A stretch of DNA of 64,000 nucleotides from Brevundimonas subvibrioides ATCC 15264 (GTDB lineage Bacteria > Pseudomonadota > Alphaproteobacteria > Caulobacterales > Caulobacteraceae), in contig NC_014375.1 in the NCBI RefSeq assembly GCF_000144605.1, positions 2,108,001-2,172,000 of the forward strand. Direction: 5' to 3'. Every line of letters begins with the position of its first letter. Within the stretch, counting starts at the first letter, position 1. The translations under genes and the position numbers were made by a program. The notes beneath the pieces were generated by a model that saw only the letters and a list, made by a program, of their open reading frames with translations, did no database searches and had not been told where the DNA came from. Of the stretch, positions 22,775 through 37,028 are shown piece by piece.

Positions 22775-23635
22775 GTGTCCGATATCTGCGTAGTGACCCT
22801 GTCGTGCGACGACCAGCCGGGTCTGGTGGCCAAGGTGGCCGGCCTGCTGTTCGAGCGCGGGGCCAACATCATCGAGGCGCAGCAGTTCAACGACCAGGAC
22901 GCCGGCCGCTTCTTCATGCGCGTCCTGTTCGCGCTGGACGACGACGGGATCGAGCTGCCGGCCCTGAAGGCGGCCTTCACGCCGCTGGCCGAAAGCCACG
23001 CCATGACCTGGTCGATGCGCAGCACCACGGAGCGTCGCAAGGTCCTGCTGCTGGTCTCGAAGTTCGACCACTGCCTGGGCGATTTGCTCTATCGCAACCG
23101 CACCGGCGAACTGCCGATGGACGTCGTGGGGATTGTTTCGAACCACCCGCGCGAGGCCCTGTTGATCTCGCTGATCGGCGACGCGCCCTTCCACCACCTG
23201 CCGGTCACGAAGGAAACCAAGTCCGAGCAGGAGGCCCGGATCAAGCAGATCGTCGAGGAGACGGGGGCGGAACTGGTCGTGCTCGCCCGCTATATGCAGG
23301 TGCTGTCCGACGACCTGTCGGCCTATCTGTCGGGCCGCTGCATCAATATTCACCACAGCTTCCTGCCGGGCTTCAAGGGTGCCAAGCCCTATCATCAGGC
23401 CCACGCCCGGGGCGTGAAGTCGATCGGGGCCACCGCCCACTATGTCACCGCCGATCTGGATGAGGGCCCGATCATCGCCCAGGACGTGGAGGCGGTGACC
23501 CATGCCGACCGGCCGGACGACCTGGTCCGCAAGGGGCGCGATATCGAGCGGCGCGTGCTCGCCCGGGCCGTGGCCTTCCATCTGCAGGACCGGGTCCTGC
23601 TGAACGGCTCCAAGACCGTCGTCTTCAGCGACTGA
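22775..23635 (+). CDS. purU: formyltetrahydrofolate deformylase
   Basis: This 286-residue enzyme hydrolyses 10-formyl-THF to formate and THF. It has an N-terminal ACT domain (residues about 3-80, opening [12 protein letters not shown]) and a C-terminal formyltransferase-like domain with [14 protein letters not shown] and LDEGPIIAQ, containing the Asn/His/Asp catalytic set. The start is GTG with GAGGAGG upstream, and its stop shares one base with folD. Here PurU takes the place that formate-THF ligase (LigH) has in SYK-6, so the methyl carbon leaves as formate without ATP being recovered. Confidence 0.92.
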   Translation: MSDICVVTLSCDDQPGLVAKVAGLLFERGANIIEAQQFNDQDAGRFFMRVLFALDDDGIELPALKAAFTPLAESHAMTWSMRSTTERRKVLLLVSKFDHCLGDLLYRNRTGELPMDVVGIVSNHPREALLISLIGDAPFHHLPVTKETKSEQEARIKQIVEETGAELVVLARYMQVLSDDLSAYLSGRCINIHHSFLPGFKGAKPYHQAHARGVKSIGATAHYVTADLDEGPIIAQDVEAVTHADRPDDLVRKGRDIERRVLARAVAFHLQDRVLLNGSKTVVFSD

Positions 23636-24507
23636 TGACCGGAACCGCGCCCATTCTGGACGGGCGCGCGATCGCCGCCGAGGTCACGACGCGCGTGGCC
23701 GAGGACGTCGCCGGGCTGATCGCGGACGGGATCACGCCGGGCCTCGCCGTCGTGCTGGTGGGCGAGGACGCCGCCAGCCTGGTCTATGTCGGACGCAAGG
23801 TGGCCGAGACCCGGCGCGTCGGCATGCGCTCGATCGAGCACCGGCTGCCGGTTGAGACCACCCAGGCTGCGCTACTCGACCTGGTCGCGGACCTGAATGC
23901 GGACCCGGCGGTCCACGGCATCCTCGTCCAGCTGCCCCTGCCCTCCCAGATCGACGCGGCCGCCGTGCTGGACGCCATCGATCCGGCCAAGGACGTCGAC
24001 GGCTTCCACCCCGTGAACGTCGGTCGCCTGTCCACCGGCGGCGGGCTGATCCCCTGTACCCCGCTGGGCTGCATGATGCTGCTGGAGCGAGTCATCGACG
24101 ACTTCCGGGGCCTGAATGCCGTCGTGATCGGCAAGTCCAACATCGTCGGCAAGCCGGTGGCCCTGCTGCTGCTCGAGCGGGAGTGCACGGTCACCGTGAC
24201 CCACATCCTGACGCGCGGCCTGCCCGAGATCGCCCGGCGCGCCGACATCCTCGTGGTCGCCGCCGGCAGTCCGGGCCTGGTGCGCGGCGACTGGGTCAAG
24301 CCGGGGGCCATCGTCATCGACGTCGGCATCAACCGGGTCCAGGGTGACGACGGCAAATCGCGGCTGGTCGGCGATGTCGCCGCCGACGAAGTCGCCCACG
24401 CCGCCTGGCTGACCCCCGTGCCCGGCGGGGTCGGCCCCATGACCATCGCCTGCCTTCTGTCCAACACCGCCAGGGCCGCGCGCGCGGCCAACCCGTCCAG
24501 ACCCTGA
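23635..24507 (+). CDS. folD: methylene-THF dehydrogenase / methenyl-THF cyclohydrolase
   Basis: This 290-residue bifunctional enzyme oxidises 5,10-methylene-THF to 10-formyl-THF. It shows the YVGRK active-site Tyr/Lys motif (residues about 48-53), [11 protein letters not shown], and the NADP-binding region GKSNIVGKP, ending with the family signature [11 protein letters not shown]. It overlaps purU by one base. Together metF-purU-folD form a complete oxidation route from 5-methyl-THF to formate. A second housekeeping folD may exist elsewhere in the genome. Confidence 0.94.
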   Translation: MTGTAPILDGRAIAAEVTTRVAEDVAGLIADGITPGLAVVLVGEDAASLVYVGRKVAETRRVGMRSIEHRLPVETTQAALLDLVADLNADPAVHGILVQLPLPSQIDAAAVLDAIDPAKDVDGFHPVNVGRLSTGGGLIPCTPLGCMMLLERVIDDFRGLNAVVIGKSNIVGKPVALLLLERECTVTVTHILTRGLPEIARRADILVVAAGSPGLVRGDWVKPGAIVIDVGINRVQGDDGKSRLVGDVAADEVAHAAWLTPVPGGVGPMTIACLLSNTARAARAANPSRP

Positions 24508-24548
24508 GGCAACGGATTCAACCGGACGCCCGCCCGAGGAGACGCCCC

Positions 24549-26054
24549 ATGAACGACTTGAGCCCCTTCACCCAGCGCGACTACTCCGACGCCGCCAAGC
24601 GCGCCATCGCCCGCGCGCCGGCCCTGTTCATCGACAACGCCTGGGTCGCCTCGACCCACGGCGCGACCATCCCGATCATCGACCCGTCGAACGCGCGCGA
24701 GATCGGCCGTTTCGTCGATGCCTCCGACGCCGACGTCGACCGCGCCGTCGCCGCCGCCCGCCGCGCCTTCGACGACGGGCGCTGGACGACGCTGCGCCCG
24801 CTGGACCGCGAGCGCTGCATCCATCGCCTCGCCGACCTGATCGAGGCCCATGCCGACGAGTTTTCGGAACTGGAAGCGATCGACAACGGCATGCCCAAGG
24901 GGATGGCCGCCGCCGCCGACATCCCCTCCGCCATCGACATGCTGCGCTACATGGCCGGCTGGGCGACCAAGATCTCGTCCGAGACCACCCTGCCCGCCTC
25001 CCTCCCCGTCGGGGCCTACCACGCCTACGTCCGGCGCGAGGCCGTCGGCGTCGCGGCCCTGATCGCGCCGTGGAACTTCCCCCTGGTCATGGCGACGCTG
25101 AAGATCGCCCCGGCCCTGGCCGCCGGCTGCACCGTGGTGCTGAAGCCCGCCGAACAGACCTCGCTGACCGCGCTGCGTCTGGGCGACCTGATCGCAGAGG
25201 CCGGCTTCCCCGCCGGGGTCGTCAACATCGTCACCGGCAACGGTCACACCGCCGGGGCGCGCCTGACGACCCATCCGGACGTCGACAAGATCGCCTTCAC
25301 CGGCTCGACCGAGATCGGCAAGGTCATCAACCGGGCCGCCACCGACACCCTGAAACACGTCACCCTGGAGCTGGGCGGCAAGTCGCCGGTCGTCATCCTG
25401 CCCGATGCCGATCTGGAGGCGGCGGGAGCCGGGGCAGCGGGCGCCATCTTCTTCAATGCCGGCCAGATCTGCGTGGCCGGATCGCGCATCTATGCCCACC
25501 GCGACGTCTTCGACCGGGTCCTCGAGCAGGTGTCGGAACAGGCCGCCTTCTGGTCGCCCCGCGCCTCGCTCGACCCCGCCGGCCACATGGGGCCGGTCGT
25601 CAGCCAGGACCAGTTCGAACGGGTCATGGCCTATATCGACGACGGCAAGAAGGCCGGCGCATCGGTCGCCATCGGCGGCGGGTCGCTGGGGTCCGAGGGG
25701 TACTACATCGAGCCGACCGTGCTGGTGGACGTGAAGCCCCAGATGAGGGTGGTTCAGGAGGAGATCTTCGGCCCCGTCGTGGTCGCCCAGCGCTTCGACG
25801 ACCTCGACGAGGTGGCCCGTCAGGCCAACGACAGCGCCTTCGGCCTCGGGGCCAGCATCTGGACGAAGGACCTGTCGGCGATGCATCGGCTGGCCGGGAA
25901 GATCAAGGCCGGCACCGTCTGGGGCAACTGCCACTCGGTCATCGATCCGGCCATGCCGTTCGGCGGCTACAAACAGTCCGGCCTGGGCCGGGAACACGGT
26001 CGCCCGGGGGTCGAGGCCTACACCGAGCTGAAATCCGTCATCGTCCAGTTGTGA
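24549..26054 (+). CDS. aldehyde dehydrogenase, probably aromatic aldehyde type
   Basis: The 501-residue NAD(P)-dependent aldehyde dehydrogenase has the catalytic Glu in TLELGGKSP, the nucleophile Cys in NAGQICVAG, the cofactor loop FTGSTEIG and the Asn motif IAPWNFPL. Overall it resembles phenylacetaldehyde/betaine-aldehyde types. In this operon (42 bp after folD, 64 bp before the MFS gene) it most plausibly oxidises vanillin or a similar aldehyde to the aromatic acid that LigM demethylates. An aliphatic or formaldehyde-related role cannot be excluded. A Shine-Dalgarno GAGGAG lies just upstream. Confidence 0.85.
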   Translation: MNDLSPFTQRDYSDAAKRAIARAPALFIDNAWVASTHGATIPIIDPSNAREIGRFVDASDADVDRAVAAARRAFDDGRWTTLRPLDRERCIHRLADLIEAHADEFSELEAIDNGMPKGMAAAADIPSAIDMLRYMAGWATKISSETTLPASLPVGAYHAYVRREAVGVAALIAPWNFPLVMATLKIAPALAAGCTVVLKPAEQTSLTALRLGDLIAEAGFPAGVVNIVTGNGHTAGARLTTHPDVDKIAFTGSTEIGKVINRAATDTLKHVTLELGGKSPVVILPDADLEAAGAGAAGAIFFNAGQICVAGSRIYAHRDVFDRVLEQVSEQAAFWSPRASLDPAGHMGPVVSQDQFERVMAYIDDGKKAGASVAIGGGSLGSEGYYIEPTVLVDVKPQMRVVQEEIFGPVVVAQRFDDLDEVARQANDSAFGLGASIWTKDLSAMHRLAGKIKAGTVWGNCHSVIDPAMPFGGYKQSGLGREHGRPGVEAYTELKSVIVQL

Positions 26055-26118
26055 CCGGCCAATCTCTGATATCGATATGTGAAGCGGCCCGTCAGCGGCC
26101 GCAGAGGGAGTAGACACC

Positions 26119-27441
26119 ATGGCGACCGATCCACGCGAAATCGTCGACAAGGCCGCGATGTCGCGGTTCCAGTGGACCGCGGTCCTGCTGATGGTCGGGC
26201 TGAACGCGCTCGACGGCTTCGACGTCCTGTCGATCAGCTACGCCTCGCCCGGCATCGTGCGCGACTGGGGCATCGACCGCGCCGCGCTCGGCATCGTCCT
26301 GTCGATGGAGCTGCTGGGCATGGCGGTCGGCTCGCTGTTCCTCGGCGGCGTGGCCGATACGCTCGGCCGACGCCGGACCATTCTCGGATGTCTGCTGGTC
26401 ATGGCGATCGGCATGTTCGCCGCGGCGACCGCCCACGACCTGACGACGCTGTCGATCTACCGCGTCTTCACCGGCCTGGGCATCGGCGGGATGCTGGCCT
26501 CGATCAACGCCGCGGTGGCCGAGGCCGCCAACGCCAGACGCCGCGCCCTGTGCGTCGTGCTGATGTCGGCCGGCTATCCGATCGGCTCGGTCATTGGCGG
26601 CATGATCTCCGGCCAGTTGCTCAAGGTCTACGACTGGCCGGCCGTGTTCATCTTCGGCGGCGTCATGACTCTGCTGTTCGTGCCCCTGGTCCTGTGGCGC
26701 GTGCCCGAATCGATCGCCTTCGAGATGCAGCGCCGCGGCAAGGGTGCGCTCGAGCGGATCAACACGACCCTGCGCCGCATGGGTCACCCGCCCGTGGACG
26801 CCCTGCCCGATGCCCCGGCCGTGAAGCCGCGCGCCGGGATGTCGCTGCTGTTCTCCAGGCAGTTCGCGGTGCTCGCGATCCTGCTGGGGCTCGCCTACTT
26901 CAGCCACATCATCACCTTCTACTACATCATCAAATGGATCCCGAAGATCGTCGTCGACATGGGCTATGCCCCGCCGACGGCGGCCGGGGTTCTGGTCTGG
27001 GCCAGCATCGGCGGGGCGCTGGGGGCCCTGACGCTGGGCCTGCTGACCCTCAAGGCCCGGGTGACCGCGCTGACCATTCTCGCCATGCTGGCCTCGACGG
27101 CGGCGGTGATCGCCTTCGGCCGTGGCTGGGACACGCTGCAGGAGATCTCGATCGCCGCGGCCGTGGCCGGCTTCTTCACCAACGCCCCGATCGTGGGCCT
27201 CTATGCCATCGTGGCCCAGTCCTTCCCGACGCAGCTGCGGGCGACCGCGACCGGCTTCGTCATCGGCGTGGGCCGCGGCGGAGCGGCCCTGGCCCCCGTG
27301 CTGGCGGGCTTCCTGTTCCAGGCGGGCTGGTCCCTGGCCCTGGTGTCCATCATCCTCGGGCTGGGGGCGACCGTGGGGGCGGCCCTGCTGTTCGCCGCCC
27401 GAGGCCGGATCGGAGACGCCGCCCCGGTCGCGGCGAAATAG
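26119..27441 (+). CDS. MFS aromatic acid:proton symporter (AAHS type)
   Basis: This 440-residue 12-helix carrier has the AAHS-family marks: LDGFDVLSISYASPGI in helix 1 (the DGFD motif needed in PcaK), GGVADTLGRRR in the loop 2-3, and VPESIAFEM after helix 6. It would bring in aromatic acids such as vanillate or protocatechuate across the inner membrane. It is the last gene of the metF operon and ends at a strong hairpin terminator. Confidence 0.88.
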   Translation: MATDPREIVDKAAMSRFQWTAVLLMVGLNALDGFDVLSISYASPGIVRDWGIDRAALGIVLSMELLGMAVGSLFLGGVADTLGRRRTILGCLLVMAIGMFAAATAHDLTTLSIYRVFTGLGIGGMLASINAAVAEAANARRRALCVVLMSAGYPIGSVIGGMISGQLLKVYDWPAVFIFGGVMTLLFVPLVLWRVPESIAFEMQRRGKGALERINTTLRRMGHPPVDALPDAPAVKPRAGMSLLFSRQFAVLAILLGLAYFSHIITFYYIIKWIPKIVVDMGYAPPTAAGVLVWASIGGALGALTLGLLTLKARVTALTILAMLASTAAVIAFGRGWDTLQEISIAAAVAGFFTNAPIVGLYAIVAQSFPTQLRATATGFVIGVGRGGAALAPVLAGFLFQAGWSLALVSIILGLGATVGAALLFAARGRIGDAAPVAAK

Positions 27442-27462
27442 GCCGGGCCATCCCGCCAAAGA

Positions 27463-27495
27463 AAAGGCCCCCGTCTCGACGAGACGGGGGCCTTT
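27463..27495. terminator. bidirectional rho-independent terminator between the MFS gene and katG
   Basis: A perfect 15-bp stem (AAAGGCCCCCGTCTC, 27463-27477, complement 27481-27495) with a 3-base loop has A-runs on one flank and TTT on the other. It separates convergent transcription of the catabolic operon and katG and marks the right border of the accessory region. Confidence 0.9.
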
Positions 27496-27516
27496 CCGTT
27501 GTCAGCGATCGAACGT

Positions 27517-29781
<2,265 letters not shown>

Positions 29782-29806
29782 TTACGCATTAGTCGAAGTT
29801 GAAATA

Positions 29807-31666
<1,860 letters not shown>

Positions 31667-32080
31667 TCAGTTTGCCGGAGTCGGTGCCGGAGCCGGAGCC
31701 GCAGTGGGCAGGCTGGCCTCAAGGTCGTTCAGCGACGGCGCGGCCGGCTGCGGCGGCGTCGCCGGATCTGCGGCCGGTGCCGTCGTCGTGGCCGGTGCGC
31801 CATCCAGAGCGATGGAGCCCACGGCATCGGCGTCCACGACCGAGCGGTTGGACCGTTCGACGTTGCCGATGATGGTCAGGCTGATGGCGCAGATCACGAA
31901 ACCGGCTCCCAGCCACCAGGTCGTGGTCGTCAGCAGGTTGCCTGCCCCGCGCGCGGTCATGAAGCCCGACGGCCCGCCTCCCATGCCCAGGGCGCCGCCT
32001 TCGGAACGCTGCAACAGGATCACGCCGGTCAGGGCCAGCGAGATCAGGATCATGACGACGAGGAGAATGGTCTGGAGCAT
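31667..32080 (-). CDS. secG: preprotein translocase subunit SecG
   Basis: This 137-residue inner-membrane subunit of the SecYEG translocon has helix 1 (TILLVVMILISLALTGVILLQ), the conserved SEGGALGMGGG loop and helix 2 (TWWLGAGFVICAISLTII). A long Ala/Pro-rich tail (about 75-137), common in alphaproteobacterial SecG, follows. The gene order tpiA-secG-pyrG on one strand is usual in this class. Confidence 0.93.
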   Translation of the reverse strand: MLQTILLVVMILISLALTGVILLQRSEGGALGMGGGPSGFMTARGAGNLLTTTTWWLGAGFVICAISLTIIGNVERSNRSVVDADAVGSIALDGAPATTTAPAADPATPPQPAAPSLNDLEASLPTAAPAPAPTPAN

Positions 32081-32131
32081 GGTCGCTTACATGTGTGGCG
32101 GGGCAGTCCGCCGATCAAGCGGCGGCGTCTA

Positions 32132-32914
32132 TCATCCTTGGGCGTCAGCGGCAACGCGCGCCGGTTCGGCCGCCCGGATGATGGCCAGGAAACTGTCGGC
32201 CTTCAGCGACGCGCCCCCGACGAGGGCGCCCCCCACCTCGGCAACCCGGAGAATCTCGGCGGCATTGCCCGGATTGACCGACCCGCCGTACAGGATCGGC
32301 ACGCGGTGCCCCCCGTCGCCCAGCCGCGCGACCAGCGCCGCGCGAATCGCGGCGTGGACCTCCGCGATCTGCTCCAGCGTCGGCGTCAGCCCCGTTCCGA
32401 TGGCCCAGACCGGCTCATAGGCGACCGCGAAGGCCTGACCGGCGGCCGTGGCAGGCACCGAGGCGGCCACCTGGACGGTGACCAGGGCCACGGCCTGGCC
32501 GGTTTCGCGTTCGGCCAGCGTCTCTCCGACGCAGACGATGGGTTCCAGACCCGCGGCCACGGCGGCCTCGAACTTGGCCGCGACGATGGCGTCGGTCTCT
32601 CCGCAGGCCTGGCGTCGTTCCGAATGGCCGACGATCACAAGCCCGGCTCCGGCATCCTTCAGCATGGCTGCCGAAATCGACCCTGTATGGGCCCCGGCCG
32701 CAGCCGTATGGCAGTCCTGCCCCCCGATCTCGATCGGCCTGCCGTTCAGCGCCCAAGCCATCCGGGCGATCAGGGTCGCCGCCGGACACAGGGCCACCCG
32801 CGCCGCCGGCGCGGACCCGGACAGGCTGTCGGCCAGGGCCGTGGCCTCCACCAGATCGGCCGACAGGCCGTTCATTTTCCAATTGCCGACGATCATCTTC
32901 ACGGATTGTTTCAT
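32132..32914 (-). CDS. tpiA: triosephosphate isomerase
   Basis: This 260-residue TIM-barrel enzyme of glycolysis has Lys in IVGNWKMNG, His in IVGHSERR and Glu in VAYEPVWAIGTG, followed by the phosphate loop LYGGSVNPGN. An upstream in-frame ATG at 32950 would add 12 residues with no family counterpart, so the start at 32914 is chosen; the Met at 32896 is also possible. It is divergent from the ppiD-like gene with a 128-bp gap that must hold both promoters. Confidence 0.95.
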   Translation of the reverse strand: MKQSVKMIVGNWKMNGLSADLVEATALADSLSGSAPAARVALCPAATLIARMAWALNGRPIEIGGQDCHTAAAGAHTGSISAAMLKDAGAGLVIVGHSERRQACGETDAIVAAKFEAAVAAGLEPIVCVGETLAERETGQAVALVTVQVAASVPATAAGQAFAVAYEPVWAIGTGLTPTLEQIAEVHAAIRAALVARLGDGGHRVPILYGGSVNPGNAAEILRVAEVGGALVGGASLKADSFLAIIRAAEPARVAADAQG

Positions 32915-33042
32915 GCGGCCCTGTCTAGGCAGCGTCTTCCCGCCTGCCAAGCCCGACGCTTGCGGGGTGTGGGTCGCCTCCCCTATACGCCGCTTATTCG
33001 TCCCCGCGGCGCGTCTCGCCGTCCGACCGTCAGGCCCACTCG

Positions 33043-34959
33043 ATGATTTCCCTGTTCCGTGCCTTCGCCAAATCCAAGTGGGCGGCGGGTCTGTTCGTCC
33101 TGCTGATCCTCAGCTTCCTCGTCGTGGGGGGCAGCCAGACCGACATCTTCAGCAGCCTGGGGCCCAAGCATATCGTCACGGCCGGTGACCGGTCCGTGGA
33201 CGCGCTCCAGTTCCGCACCGAGTTCGAACGCGTCCGCACCGGCATGCAGGAACAGGCCGGACGCCCGGTGACCAACGAGGACCTGGTCAAGGAAAACGTC
33301 CACGTCCGCTATCTTGAGGGACAGACCAACCGTCTCGGCTTCCTTGACTGGGCCTACAAGGCCGGGATCCGGGTCAGCGAGGAGCTTGTCCTGACGCGCA
33401 TCCGCGAAATCCCCGCCTTCTTCAACCAGGTTACGGGTCAGTTCGATCAGGCCCAGTACGAGCAGGCCCTGGCCGCCCAGAACGTGACGCCGGTGATGCT
33501 CGAGGACGAATTCCGCGACACCGCCGTCAGCCAGCACTACGGCACGGCCATCCAGGCTGGCCTGCGCACGCCGCGCATCTACGGGGCCTTGCTGGCCGGT
33601 CAGGCCTTCCAGGTCCGCGACGGCCGCTGGTTCGAGGTGACCCAGGCGATGGCCGGCACCACCCCGGCCCCGACGGACGCCCAGCTGACGGCCTTCATCA
33701 ACGAGAACGCGGCCCAGCTGCGCCGTCCCGAGTTCCGCATCGCCACGGTCCTGCTGTTCAACGACGCCCCGGGCTTCACGCCGCCCGCCATTCCCGAGGC
33801 CCGCGTCGTCGAGCGGTTCAACTTCCGCAAGGATGCCCTGTCGACCCCGGAGCGCCGGACCTTCACGACCCTGACGGTCTCGACCCAGGCGGCCGCGGAT
33901 CGCATCGCCGGTGCGCTGCGCGCGGGCCAGACCCCGCAGGCCGTCGCCGAGGCCAACAGCATCCAGCCTGCGGTCTACGACGCCCAGCCCCGGAGCGCCC
34001 TGCCCGATCCGGCCGTCGCCACCGCCGTCTTCGGTCTGGCCGCCAACCAGGTGTCCGCGCCGATCCAGGGACGCGTCGGCTTCACGGTCGCCAAGGTGAG
34101 CGTGATCCTGCCCGGCACGCCCGCCACGCTCGACAGCGTCCGCGAGGCCGTGACCGCCGAGCTTCAGGAAGAGGACATGAAGGCGCGCGTCTATGCGCGG
34201 GTGGAGGCCTATGAAAAGGCGCGCACCGAGGGCAAGCCGCTGGCCGCCGCCGCCGAACAGGTCGGTGCCCGCTTCGTCCAGCTGCCGCCCTTCACCCAGG
34301 ACGGGCGCCTGCCCGACGGGCAGCCGATGAATGCGCCGCCGCAGATCCTGCAGAGCGCCTATGCCCTGACCAAGGGCGGCGAAAGCGACGTGATCGACGC
34401 CGGACAGGGCCAGTATTTCGTGCTGCGCCTCGACGACATCCGCCCCGCCGCCCTGCCGACCCTGGCGGAAATCCGCGGCCCTCTGGCCGAGCAGTGGACG
34501 CAGCGTGAAAACGCCCGTCGCCTGTCGACCAAGGCCGAAGAACTGGCCACGCGCGTTCGCGGCGGTCAGGATATCGCCGCCGTCGCCGCCTCGGCGGGCG
34601 CGACCCTGATCAACCGGACCGGCCTGCAGCAGAACGCGGAAACCCAGACGGCCCTGGGCCAGGGTGTTCTGGAAGGTCTGTTCGGCCAGGCCCGCGGTCA
34701 GGTCTTCACCGGACCCGGCACGGAAAACCGCTTCGTCGTCGGCCGCGTCGATGCGGTCCGGTCCGCCGACCCGGCCACAGCCTCGCGCCTGGCGGACCAG
34801 ATCCGCAGCCGGATCGGCAACGACATCGTCACCGCCGGCGTCGAGCAGCTGGTGACGGCGGCCGCCGTGCGCTCCAAGGCCAAGAACGATCCGGCCGCCG
34901 CGGTCGCAGCCCTGGGCGTCACCGCTCCGGCGGCCACGCCGACCGCTCCCGCTCAATGA
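33043..34959 (+). CDS. ppiD: PpiD-like membrane-anchored periplasmic peptidyl-prolyl isomerase/chaperone
   Basis: This 638-residue protein has one N-terminal membrane segment (about 12-32, WAAGLFVLLILSFLVVGG), a SurA-like N-terminal domain, a parvulin-type PPIase domain around residues 230-360 and a long C-terminal chaperone part. It would help fold outer-membrane proteins that leave the Sec translocon. Its stop overlaps the trpE start by 4 bp, a ppiD-trpE coupling that I recall from Caulobacterales and relatives. Confidence 0.88.
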   Translation: MISLFRAFAKSKWAAGLFVLLILSFLVVGGSQTDIFSSLGPKHIVTAGDRSVDALQFRTEFERVRTGMQEQAGRPVTNEDLVKENVHVRYLEGQTNRLGFLDWAYKAGIRVSEELVLTRIREIPAFFNQVTGQFDQAQYEQALAAQNVTPVMLEDEFRDTAVSQHYGTAIQAGLRTPRIYGALLAGQAFQVRDGRWFEVTQAMAGTTPAPTDAQLTAFINENAAQLRRPEFRIATVLLFNDAPGFTPPAIPEARVVERFNFRKDALSTPERRTFTTLTVSTQAAADRIAGALRAGQTPQAVAEANSIQPAVYDAQPRSALPDPAVATAVFGLAANQVSAPIQGRVGFTVAKVSVILPGTPATLDSVREAVTAELQEEDMKARVYARVEAYEKARTEGKPLAAAAEQVGARFVQLPPFTQDGRLPDGQPMNAPPQILQSAYALTKGGESDVIDAGQGQYFVLRLDDIRPAALPTLAEIRGPLAEQWTQRENARRLSTKAEELATRVRGGQDIAAVAASAGATLINRTGLQQNAETQTALGQGVLEGLFGQARGQVFTGPGTENRFVVGRVDAVRSADPATASRLADQIRSRIGNDIVTAGVEQLVTAAAVRSKAKNDPAAAVAALGVTAPAATPTAPAQ

Positions 34960-36476
34960 GCGAGGCGACCGACCGGCACGCTCTGGTCGCGGGACTGAAG
35001 GCCGGCAAGCCGCAGATCGCGGTGCGCCGGATCATCGACGACCTCGAGACGCCGGTCTCGGCCTATCTGAAGGTGGGCTGGGGCCGTCCCCACGCCTTCC
35101 TGCTGGAGTCGGTCGAGGGCGGGGCCCTGAACGGCCGCTATTCGATCATCACGCTGGATCCGGACGTGGTCTGGCGCTGTCGCGACGGCGTGGCCTCGAT
35201 CGCGCGCGGGACCGATATCGCGGCAAAGCGCTACGCCGACCAGTCGGGCGGCGCGCTCGACAGCCTTCGCGCCCTGATCGCGGAGACGCGCTTCGACCTT
35301 CCCGAGGGTCTGCCGCCCATGGCCGCCGGTCTGTTCGGCGTGTTCGGCTATGACATGGTCCGACTGCTGGAACCGCTCGGCGCGCCGAACCCCGACCCGC
35401 TGGACCTGCCCGATGCGGTCCTGACCCGGCCGTCGGTCATCGCCGTGTTCGATTCGGTGAAGCACGAGATCGTCGTCATGGCCCCGGTCTGGCCCGACGG
35501 GGACGCGGAGGCCGCCGCAGAGACGGCCGAGGCCCGGCTGGACGATTTCGAGGCGCGTCTTCGCCGGCCTTTGCTGGGCCGGTCGCAGGTCGAGCCCGCG
35601 CCCGCCATCGCGTTCGCCTCGCCCGTGGATGCCGCCGCCTATGCCGGTCTGGTCGCCGCGGCCAAGGACTACATCGGGGCGGGCGACATCTTCCAGGTGG
35701 TGCTGAGCCACCGGTTCCGCGCGCCCTGGAGCGGCGATCCGTTCGCCTTCTACCGCTCGCTGCGCCGCCAGAACCCGTCGCCCTATCTGTATTTCCTGAA
35801 CTTCGACGAGTTCCAGCTGGCCGGCTCCAGCCCCGAGATCCTGGTGCGGCTGAAGGACGGCGGCGTCACGATCCGTCCGCTGGCCGGCACCCGCCCGCGC
35901 GGCGCGACGCCGGAGGCCGACAGGGCGCTGGAGGCCGAACTTCTGGCCGATCCGAAGGAACTGGCCGAGCATCTGATGCTGCTGGACCTGGGCCGCAACG
36001 ACGTGGGCCGCGTCGCCGCGCCCGGAAGCGTCAAGGTGACCGAGAGCTTCGTCGTCGAACGGTACAGCCAGGTGATGCACATCGTCTCGAATGTCGAGGG
36101 TCGGGCCCACCCCGACCTCGACGCGGTGGATACGCTCCTGGCGGCCCTGCCCGCCGGCACGCTTTCGGGCGCGCCCAAGGTGCGGGCCATGGAAATCATC
36201 GACGAGCTGGAGACCGAAAAGCGCGGCGTCGGCTATGGCGGCGGCGTCGGCTACATCTCGGCAGGGGGCGAGGCCGACATCTGCATCGTGCTGCGCACGG
36301 CCCTGTTCGCCGACGGCCAGGTCTTCGTCCAGGCCGGGGCGGGTGTGGTCGCGGACAGCGATCCGGCGGCCGAATATGCCGAGACCGAGGCCAAGGCTCG
36401 TGCGCCGATGCGGGCGGCCGAGGACGCCTGGCGGTTCGAACTGGGCGCGCCGCTCAATACAGCCGGCGAGATATGA
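34956..36476 (+). CDS. trpE: anthranilate synthase component I
   Basis: This 506-residue chorismate-utilising enzyme makes anthranilate with TrpG. It has the tryptophan-sensing N-terminal domain (LLESVEGG) and the catalytic domain motifs IFQVVLSHRF, RPLAGTRPRGATPEADRA and AGAGVVADSDP. It is not fused to trpG. trpG follows only after a 552-bp interval containing a minus-strand small gene, so trpE and trpGDC are probably separate transcription units. Confidence 0.96.
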   Translation: MSEATDRHALVAGLKAGKPQIAVRRIIDDLETPVSAYLKVGWGRPHAFLLESVEGGALNGRYSIITLDPDVVWRCRDGVASIARGTDIAAKRYADQSGGALDSLRALIAETRFDLPEGLPPMAAGLFGVFGYDMVRLLEPLGAPNPDPLDLPDAVLTRPSVIAVFDSVKHEIVVMAPVWPDGDAEAAAETAEARLDDFEARLRRPLLGRSQVEPAPAIAFASPVDAAAYAGLVAAAKDYIGAGDIFQVVLSHRFRAPWSGDPFAFYRSLRRQNPSPYLYFLNFDEFQLAGSSPEILVRLKDGGVTIRPLAGTRPRGATPEADRALEAELLADPKELAEHLMLLDLGRNDVGRVAAPGSVKVTESFVVERYSQVMHIVSNVEGRAHPDLDAVDTLLAALPAGTLSGAPKVRAMEIIDELETEKRGVGYGGGVGYISAGGEADICIVLRTALFADGQVFVQAGAGVVADSDPAAEYAETEAKARAPMRAAEDAWRFELGAPLNTAGEI

Positions 36477-36730
36477 CGCGCGGCGCACGCCTCGTGTAGG
36501 AACTTATTCCGTCAAAAGTCTTGCGGTCCGATGCGTCCTTCCCCACGTCGTCGCCCGGGTCTTTGACACGTCGCACATCAGGTACACAGGGGCGAGACGC
36601 CGGTGGATTTCTCATAATCTGGCACCCTGCCGACCCACCGGGATCGTTAGTGTCTGATTCCGCTGAACTATCGCACTGGCAGGCTGGCACGCGTTTTTTC
36701 GGATGGCACTGCCACCCCAGCGTTGTCCGG
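36477..36730. other. 254-bp gap after trpE
   Basis: I see no gene, clear promoter pair or strong hairpin in this stretch. The 3' end of the minus-strand small membrane gene abuts it. Confidence 0.4.
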
Positions 36731-36922
36731 TCAGGCCGACGCGCTGACCGGCACCGGCTGATCCTCGATCGCCACGCCCGGCCCCAGGATCATCACCCCG
36801 GCCAGCAGCACGGCCGCCGTCGCCGCGAGCGCAGCGGCCCCCAGCGTCGCCATCACGTTGGGTCGGGGCTCGACCTCGACGAGGGCCTGCCGCGCCTGTT
36901 CGATCTGGGCCTGCATGGTCAT
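36731..36922 (-). CDS. small single-pass membrane protein
   Basis: This 63-residue hypothetical protein has a polar start (MTMQAQIEQARQALVEVE) and one hydrophobic segment (about 25-50), then a short acidic tail. The start at 36922 is preferred over a longer frame from 36985 because GGAGG sits 8-12 bases before it. It is transcribed against the trp genes. No family is recognised. Confidence 0.6.
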   Translation of the reverse strand: MTMQAQIEQARQALVEVEPRPNVMATLGAAALAATAAVLLAGVMILGPGVAIEDQPVPVSASA

Positions 36923-37028
36923 GGAATCGCCCTCCGTCGCGAGCCCTGATCTCGAACGGCAACGGTTAACGATCCGTGTGCGCACGCGTCCGCTTGGCGG
37001 CGGGGATATCCCCCTCTAGAAGCGCCGG

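Noticed and set aside
36690-36720. Sigma-54-like TGGCAC followed by a T-run
   Set aside because: The -12 GC element is missing (TTTTT instead of TTGCA) and no activator gene or suitably placed start follows.
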